A DNA stretch of 64,000 nt, taken from contig CP136891.1 in NCBI GenBank assembly GCA_034359265.1, forward strand, positions 66,496,001 through 66,560,000, read 5' to 3'. Positions within the stretch are counted from its first letter, which is position 1, and every line of letters starts with the position of its first letter. This stretch comes from Canna indica. Its lineage: Eukaryota; Streptophyta; Magnoliopsida; Zingiberales; Cannaceae. Position numbers and translations under genes: made by a program. Below the pieces are notes generated by a model. The model worked only from the letters and a program-made list of their open reading frames with translations, had not been told where the DNA came from and ran no database searches. Below are positions 56,591-64,000 of this stretch, one piece after another.

Positions 56591-56853
56591 ATTAATTCGA
56601 TTTAAATGTTAGATGTAATTAAAATGATACCACGTGAAAAAGCCCAGAGAGAGGACAACATAATTAATACTAATTATAAGAGAGAGTAAAATAGTATTTA
56701 ATACTTTTTTAAAAATTAAATTTAATCAAAAACAAATTCAATCACTAAGTTGGCAACTGAAAATCAAATTAAATATCAGTATTTTTAAAAGTAGAATTTA
56801 ATTATTATTTTTGAATTTAAAAAATTCAATCTGGTATAAAAACATTATTGATT

Positions 56854-58068
56854 GGCAAATGGTACAAAATTACCCCTAACGTTTTTTCGCGGGTACTAAA
56901 ATACCCATAACATTTTTTGGGGATCAAAAATACCTCTCACGTTATGAATTGGGTACAAAAATGCCCCTATAGGTAAACGGTATTAATTGAGAGATAACGG
57001 AGCTGACGTGGCTGATGACTAAGATTGATGATGTGGACATTTAACGCGTATGCGGGCTAAGACGTTTTCTCACGTGTACTAAAATGCCCCTGATGTTTTC
57101 TCACGGGTACTAAAATGCTCCTAATATTTTCTCACAAGTACAAAAATACCCCTAATATTTTATCACAAGTACTAAAATACCTCTAACATTTTCTCACGAG
57201 TACTAACATACCTCTAACGTTTTCTCACGAGTACTAAAATACCTTTAACGTTTTCTCACGAGTACTAAAATATTCCTAACGTTTTCTCACGAGTACTAAA
57301 ATACCCATAACGTTTGTTTTGAATCTAAAATACCGCTGAGGTTATTGAAAATGGTACAAAAATAACATCAGACTAACTTTTGTTAGGTGAGACTTAACGG
57401 AGATGTCATGAATGCTAATAAAGATGTTGACTTTACACGTGACGCATATGTAGAGCGCAACTTATCATATAAGCGACATATAATAAATCGAAAATTGCAA
57501 AATTTGGTTCGGTTTCAAATTGGTTTTTTAATTAATCAAATTTTTGATTTTTTTTTTATTCATCCATACGATTACGTGGCAAGTTGCTCTCTGCATATGC
57601 GTCACGTGTAAAGTCAACATCTTTGTCAGCATCCATGACATCTCCGTTAAGTTTCACCTAACAAAAATTAGTCTGATGTCATTTTTATATCATTTTCAAT
57701 AACCTCAAGAGTATTTTAAGTCCAAAATAAACGTTAGGGGTTATATTTGTACCCGTGAAAAAATATTAGGAGTATTTTTGTACCTATGAGAAAACGTTAG
57801 AGGCATTTTAGTACCCGTGAAAAAACGTTAGGGACATTTTAGTACTCGTGAGAAAACGTCTTAGCTCGCATGCGTGTCAGATGTCCACGTCATCAGTCTC
57901 AATCATCAGCCACGTTAGCTCCGTTATTTCTCAAGTAACACTGTTTACCTATATGGATATTTTTGTACTAAATTCATAACGTGAGGAGTATTTTTAATCT
58001 CAAAAAAAATGTTAGGGGTATTTTAATACTCGCGAGAAAACGTCAGGGGCATTTATGTATCTTTTCCC
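56854..58068. mobile_element. Foldback, Mutator-like element, 1.2 kb
   Basis: Two arms of about 500-600 bp are inverted copies around a centre near 57500-57590. The ends GGCAAATGGTAC ... and ... CTTTTCCC align as TIRs, and the flanks are the 9-bp duplication TTATTGATT (56845-56853 and 58069-58077). The left arm has a tandem repeat of about 31 bp, TTTTCTCACGAGTACTAAAA (57060-57305). No transposase. Confidence 0.82.
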
Positions 58069-58686
58069 TTATTGATTTAAGTAGGCAACATATTTAATAT
58101 AATTTATACAGGAATTAATATAATTAATAATATATGAATTAAGTTAATATAATTTATACTAATTAAAGCGGACAACATCATTAATACAACTTAAGTAGCC
58201 AACTTAAATTAATATAATCTATATTTACGATGTAAATTTAAGTATGCAACATAATTAGATATAAGTATTTAATTAAATAAGGATTTTATTAAAAATTCAA
58301 TCAATAAGTAGCAACAAAAATTAAATAAAAAATAAGTATATTTAAAAGTGGATTTTTAAACTAATAAAATCAATCCAAATCAATGATCGAGTAAAAACAA
58401 AATCTTTAATCTTTAAAATTCTTAAGTAATGAAACCGATCACTAAGCCAAATAAAAAGTTTACCTATGTCATCAAGAAGGAAAACAAATTCAACCTAGGT
58501 AAAAGTCAAAAAGAGCAATATTTCAACGTACGATCAATAAAAATAGAAACACGATAAATATAACCATAATAAATTAGAAATCACTTCGTGATTAAAACAT
58601 AAACATAATGAACTTTTATTTTGGGTCAATTTCTTCGTAACCAACAAAGCTTCTAGATGCTTAAGAAAAAAAAAACTTATCAAAAC

Positions 58687-58740
58687 AAAAATAAAAGAAT
58701 TGCATACTACATATAAAATAAAAGAATTGCATACTACATA
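58687..58740. repeat. 27-bp tandem duplication
   Basis: AAAATAAAAGAATTGCATAC plus TACATAT, twice in succession. Confidence 0.85.
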
Positions 58741-59650
58741 TATCGGATTTGACAATTATATTAAAAAATATTTTTTAAAACCAAATATATCGGAAAAAAT
58801 CTTATACTGAATTTGGATGTTTTCTCCATTGTTGAATCCTATGCAAAACATTTTCCTTAAATTAACTTGGGCGCCTTCTCCATGATCGAATCGAATCAGT
58901 ACTATCTTCTCCAATAGTGCAGGTCAAAAGATCAATCCAAAGAAGATGGAATTTGATAGTGTTGCATTTGAGTTAATGAAAGTTTAAATTTCAGCGGAAG
59001 AGAGAGAGAGAGGAGAGAAAGAGAGAGAATTAATGAGAGTTAAATATTGATTTAATTTCAATATTGATAATTGGAATTGAACTATCTTAAGGGCATTACA
59101 TGAGGGCAGACGGTGTGAATAGCACGCCCCCATCTGGGTCAAACCAAGTCAAATTAATTTGTGTTTGCGAACCTAAAAATTTTGCCTAAATCATTTAACC
59201 TTGGGCGAATTTATGAAATATTACAGCAATTAATATACACAACCATACATGCACAAAAAATAAAACAAATAGAAATTAGATCAAGAACATGAAAAATAAT
59301 AATTATACACCATAGTTAAATAGCCAAATTAAATTTTGGCAATCAAAAGGCTCAAATTCCAAACGACTCAATTAAACATGAACCCGAAAAATAATAATTA
59401 TGCACCATAAGTATATAACCGAATTAAATTTTGGCAATTAAAAGACTTAAATTCCAAACAACTCAATTAAATATTATAGCAATTAATATACAGACAATTA
59501 TAATTAAAATGAGAATTAATTTTTGACAATTATAAATAAGATAGAGGGAAAAAAAAAATTAGTCAAAAAATTCTGAAGTTGCCATGTAAGCAAACTTTCA
59601 ACGCAAAAGTGCCATATGTCAGCCCTAAATCTTATATATATATATATAGA

Positions 59651-60756
59651 TGAGCAGGAAAGAAAAAAAATATAGTAAATTACTATTTTATTTATTTCAA
59701 ATTTAATTATTTTTATTATATAAAGATGTTTGTGCAGAGGTTTCAACTTGTGAGGTTACTCCCTAGCTAGGTGGTTCTTCATATAAGGTAGCATTGTAAG
59801 TTTATCAATCATTTTACACTTGATTGTTTTCTTTGGTTCTTCTCTTTCTTGAATCACATTGCCAAATATGCCATAGTCTAAAAATATTTTTTTTTCATAA
59901 GTTAATTTGAGTTATTAGATTTTTTTTTTTTTTGTTAATCAACTTATAAATAAAATTAATTTTATATGTTTATACATGAGAATGTTATCGAATTTGGTAC
60001 TGCATTATCAATAATCTAATTATGATGATCTAGACTATCAATAAGTTCATAATGATATTACTAGATTTACCAAGTTGCAAGGCAAAAATTATTAATTTAT
60101 TAATCATTTTAAAAAATGGAAACTTTGTTTAAATTAGATAAAAATATAATTCTCAATAAAAATAAAAATAAAGATGTGAAATTAGATAATTGGTTATTAA
60201 AATAAAATTTTGATTTGACAATCTACGGGTGATGTAGGATAAAAAGTGAATTTGCAAGTTAAGCACAAATAACCTTATGTACGCAATCATAATATTACTT
60301 TGATCTCCAAATGAACATGCTTATGTGAGAGAAAACACCGTGACAAGAAAACTAACCACATGCTTTAACATTCACCAAGATTATCAATTTATTCAAGAGG
60401 GTAAGAGAATGAAATTTATAAGAATTAAGTGAAAGACAAATACACCCCAAGACCTCTTGTATAATTTGAAAATACACCAATATGAACTTTTTCAAAGTTT
60501 TCATCCAAAGAGAGTCATATCCCATATGACAAAATTTGTCACCTATGTATTGGCTGGTGGAAGAATAGATGCCAAATCTTGGCATTTAATTTTTTTGTGT
60601 GAAAGAGAAATCTCTAGCGTAACGAGCGCTTTGGGAAGGAAGAAAATTCATCTCTATCATTTAATTGATAATAAATCCGACTTTGACAAATATTAGATTT
60701 GTTGCATTATAAAATGGAGATTACACAAAATAGTCTTCATGTCACACAAGAATTCG
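59651..60756. other. AT-rich spacer
   Basis: The first 70 bases continue the Helitron target sequence. No gene or clear repeat in the rest. Confidence 0.5.
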
Positions 60757-61615
60757 AGTGATAATGCAGGAGCGATGGTGTTGGCGCGGCAAATTTTGAT
60801 CTCGATCGACGGCTTGATGGGCTGTCGCATTTATTTCGAGTGCTGACCTAATTGAAAATATTTCCATTTCAACCCATTCATGTATCCGATGAACGAATGC
60901 GTGTTTCAACTGGGTCCCCATATGGACCCAATAGGATATGTCAATTGTGTTAGAGTGATATCGCAGGGGCAACGATGTTGACGTAGCAAATTTTGTTCTC
61001 CATCGACGGCTTGATGGGTTGTCGCATTTAGTGACGCAATCTTTGGAAGTTTCTAGACTCACATTTGACTGCTGGCATAATTGAAAATATTTCCATTTCG
61101 ACCCATTCATGTATCCGATGAACGAATGCGTGTTTCAACTGGGTCCCCATATGGACCCAATAGGATATGTTGATTGTGTTAGAGTGATATCGCAGGGGCA
61201 ACGATGTTGACGTAGCAAATCTTGTTCTCCATCGACGGCTTGATGGGTTGTCGCATTTAGTGACGTCATCTTTGGAAGTTTCTAGACTCACATTTGAGTG
61301 CTGGCATAATTGAAAATATTTCCATTTCGACCCATTTATGTATCCGATGAACGAATGTGTGTTTCAACGGGGTCCCCATATGGACCCAATAGGATACCGC
61401 AAGGGCGACGGCGTTGATGTGGCAAAATTTGATATCCATCGACGGCTTGATGAGCTATCGCATTTACGGACGCCATCTCTAGAACTTTCGAGAATCACCT
61501 TCGAGTGCTAGCCTAATTGAAATTATTCGCATATCGACCCATTCATGTATCTGATGAACGAACGCGTGTTTCAACCGGGTCCCCATCTATGGACCCAATA
61601 GGATACGCTGAGGTT
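60757..61615. repeat. Four-copy ~200-bp tandem repeat upstream of the DnaJ gene
   Basis: The block CGACGGCTTGATG recurs at 60807, 61004, 61233 and 61440 (steps 197, 229, 207). Each unit also contains GACCCATTCATGTATC-type and GGTCCCCATATGGACCCAAT. Copies 2 and 3 are the most alike. The array ends about 195 bp before the DnaJ start codon. Confidence 0.88.
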
Positions 61616-61809
61616 GATTGGGGTAGGTAACAGACCAGTAGAAATAATATCCCTACCCTAATTGTCTCCGTTATACTTCAGCGCAGCGCAGAAGCGGCCC
61701 TAGTCGCTGCCGCGCGCTTCCAAGTTCCAACTTTTCGGGGTCGGTCTCCCGAACTCTCTGTGCCCAAACCCTATCTTTCCTCGCCTGAGCTCTCTTGACG
61801 TCGTGGACG

Positions 61810-64000
61810 ATGAGGCCCAGCAGCGCCAGGATGGCCTTCTGGTTCGCCAGGAGGTCTCTCAGATCGAAGCTCGCAGAGGAAACGCCAATCCCCACTGTGG
61901 GTTCTTTATCTCCCCAGTGTTTCGTCAACCTGCGTAACTTCGATTCAGTACATGAATTCATATTCTTGTCTTTGCAGTTGGAGGACTCCGCTCGCTGGTT
62001 GGCGTCGGGAAGTTGCAGTTCGTCTAGGAACTTTGTACATGGAAGGTCTGGCGTAGGTGAGTCCGGCTTCTTAGTGCTTGTGGTGTTGATTGGCATTAGA
62101 GTTGAATGAAAAACTCCTTTTTTCTGTGGTCATTTGTATTTTCTTCATCCGATGGGTCTTGAACATGACTCGTTAATCAATTTTGCAGCGAGATCAAGAA
62201 TTGGAACTATAAGTGGTGCTTTTCAGAGGCATTTTTGCCCAAACAGGTCATTTCGTGGTATGGAATATTTTACCCCCCTCTCTTTTCTTTTCCAATTAAT
62301 ATGATTGCTGGAACCTACCCGATCGAGTAGATTTCGGGTAGGGTCGGGGACAAAAATTAAGGAACTGGTGAAAACCAGTTCCGGTACTGGGTCCAATACA
62401 TCGGGTACCCGGAACCAGAACCTAGAATCTGGAACCTGTCCCAATAGGGTATCCGGAACTGGTACTACACCACAGGTTCCAGGTAGGATCCAGTTTTAAG
62501 TTCTAACAGGGTAGGGTTCGTTTCCAAAACATAGGAACCGGTCATATACAACATAGAGTATGGATATCATAAAAAATACAAGGTACTTGGATCCGCTCAC
62601 CCCTAAGTGATTGGTTGTTTTTCTTTTCTCTTATGTTTTGCATTTTATGATTTTTAGGAACACCATCACTGTCTGCAAGGGATTATTATGATGTCCTTGG
62701 TGTGAACAAAAATGCAAGTGCTTCAGATATTAAGAAAGCTTACTATGCGGTAGGTTTTTAATTACAAATCAGTACTTTTGATTTTGAAATTTTTAAGAAG
62801 TGTTACGCTATTTGGTTTGATAGTTTTTATATTAGTTTCTTAATTCTACTATCTGATTTGATAATTAATTTTTGTTTATACGATTCCTTGTTGTGGATCA
62901 GTTTGCTTTCTAATACCTTCAGTATTTGTCATGATGAATAAAATGTCACATTTTTTGCATTCTTCATGATGTTGGACTCAGCATGAAGTAAAACAGTAAC
63001 ACACTTGACATGCTTCTAATTATAAGACTGCCCAGATAATTGTTGTACTAGGCACAATGAATAATGTCATGATATATGTGGCTTTTTGGGATCGTAAGTT
63101 AACTTGTAATTTGATCTTTGACGGATACTTGGGAGGATGGAAGTCTATTCAATTTCACTGTATGCACCATTTATTCAAGGAAACTCAACATTGCATGTTT
63201 GAAAGTTCCCAACTATCCTCAACGAAAATTTTGGGTACAAAGAATGACTATAAAGTCCTCATTTTGTCCTTACTCTGCAAATCTTATTTCTAGGTAATTG
63301 TACTGGTCTTCTAGTGTAGTTGAACCAATAGGTACATCCATGATAACTAAATTTGGTAAAAAAAATAGTTGGGCTTTAATGTCATTGGCAATGCCACGAT
63401 GTAAATTCCATAAGCATTTGTTTGTCATGTTTAAGTATTTGTTCAATTATTGGCGAAGCTTGCTAACCTGCATCATAATGAATGTGCATTGCATTTCTGG
63501 TTGTAAAATTTTTATATATCTTTTTGGTATAAACTAGAAAAAAACAAATTAGTAAAAAAGTCTCACAAATTAAACATACTCTCATGTTTTTGTCAAGTTG
63601 AAAATAGATTGCCCATTTCCTACATTGTCCAAGTTGAAAATAGATTAACCTTGAGGACAAAAACCTCGACGATGATGAATCTTTGGAGCTTGAAATCTGA
63701 ATTCTAGGTTTTAAAAATTTTGTTTTGCTAACTTTTAGATTTATCCCTTATGGTTGATTTACGATGTTTTGCTTGGTTTATCTTATCTTATCAACATGAT
63801 TTTTTTTTATACATTTGGTCTTCATCATTTTTGAATATTTAGTTATTATTTATGATAGTTGGAATCTATTGGTATTTTTGGTGTATACATGAAATATATA
63901 CCTATGTTTTTATTTTGCGTTTTATTTCAATGAAGAAGCATGCGCTTCGCGCTGCGCTATGCTTTATAGCTCCAGAAGACCTTTGCGCGTCGTGCACTTT
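61810..64000 (+). CDS. Mitochondrial DnaJ/HSP40 chaperone (GFA2-like), 5' exons
   Basis: J-proteins stimulate the ATPase of Hsp70; this one is probably mitochondrial, judged by its Arg/Ser-rich, acid-free N-terminus (MRPSSARMAFWFARRSLRSK). Exons: 61810-61896, 61978-62056, 62189-62257 and 62658-62749, in phase without stops, ending RDYYDVLGVNKNASASDIKK then AYYA, the start of a J domain. The His-Pro-Asp motif would be in the next exon, which is beyond the window: 62750-64000 reads as intron. The alternative in-frame start at 61831 would also leave a targeting peptide. The first intron's donor (ACT/GTGGGT) is the least certain; without splicing the frame also stays open there. Similarity to Arabidopsis GFA2 is from memory. 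Confidence 0.82.
62310..62607. mobile_element. hAT-like remnant in DnaJ intron 3
   Basis: Repetitive AACCAGTTCCGG / GGTACCCGGAACC sequence ending CCGCTCACCCCTA, the reverse complement of a common hAT start (TAGGGGTGAGC). The other end is not recognisable, so it is truncated. Confidence 0.45.
62750..64000. other. DnaJ intron 4 (incomplete)
   Basis: Starts with the donor GTAGGTTTTT. AT-rich with no exon resembling the rest of a J domain; I see no other feature. Confidence 0.6.

Larger units (their letters stand above)
54890..59650 (-). mobile_element. Non-autonomous Helitron, 4.76 kb
   Basis: Minus-strand 5' end TCTATATATATATA at 59650 and 3' end GTTTTTGACTAG at 54890, inserted between A (54889) and T (59651), as Helitrons do, without target duplication. 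The paralogous empty site at 53850/53851 confirms both ends. No Rep or helicase inside. It holds a tandem duplication (55797-56590), a foldback element (56854-58068) and a GA-rich microsatellite near 58998-59026. Confidence 0.82.

Noticed and set aside
60742..61291. Minus-strand frames in the tandem repeat upstream of DnaJ
   Set aside because: The same sentence is repeated because the DNA repeats; no homologous family and no conserved start.

Overview
This is a gene-poor, transposon-dense window of flowering-plant nuclear DNA. The evidence is spliceosomal introns in plant-type housekeeping genes, CACTA, Helitron, MULE and hAT transposons, copia and gypsy retrotransposons with plant tRNA-Met primer sites, and long AT-rich spacers. 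GC-rich captured gene pieces hint at a monocot, but I cannot fix the lineage. Only two host genes look functional. One is a complete six-exon SYF2 splicing-factor gene (2696-6908, +) with a duplicated N-terminal exon. The other is the 5' part of a mitochondrial DnaJ/HSP40 gene (61810-62749 and beyond the right edge, +). Part of a TPR-like gene (34437-34738 and 46761-46960) is a pseudogene split by a transposon.

Regions: 1-1403 is the end of a CACTA transposon (copy 1). 2.7-6.9 kb is SYF2. 8.4-33.4 kb is an old Ty3/gypsy element broken by later insertions. Copia element A (9000-26705, minus, GTCCC target duplication) is gag-only, and its right LTR is itself split by copia element B (15986-24132, minus, GGCAC duplication). 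At the B/A junction a 646-bp segment was then tandemly duplicated. Farther along, the gypsy gag holds two nested hAT-like elements (27052-27767 and 27249-27680) and a Pack-MULE (28156-30323) carrying pieces of a polyol transporter gene.

34739-46760 is a CACTA element (outer, minus, TGG duplication) whose transposase tail was hit by a sibling CACTA (inner, 37071-44363, plus, AAT duplication). The inner copy has a nearly full-length TNP2 transposase gene spoiled by C-to-T stop codons. The outer copy has lost most of TNP2 but keeps an apparently open second gene.

46.9-60.7 kb is AT-rich transposon debris: a CACTA-type MITE, a decayed Helitron helicase interrupted by a MITE, and a 4.76-kb non-autonomous Helitron (54890-59650). 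That Helitron's exact insertion point is shown by an unoccupied copy of the target at 53.8 kb, and it carries a 1.2-kb foldback element. A four-copy ~200-bp tandem repeat (60757-61615) lies immediately upstream of the DnaJ gene.

The layered target duplications give a relative chronology: gypsy, then copia A, then copia B, then the 646-bp duplication; and outer CACTA, then inner CACTA. All identities and exon limits were read by eye, without alignment software.
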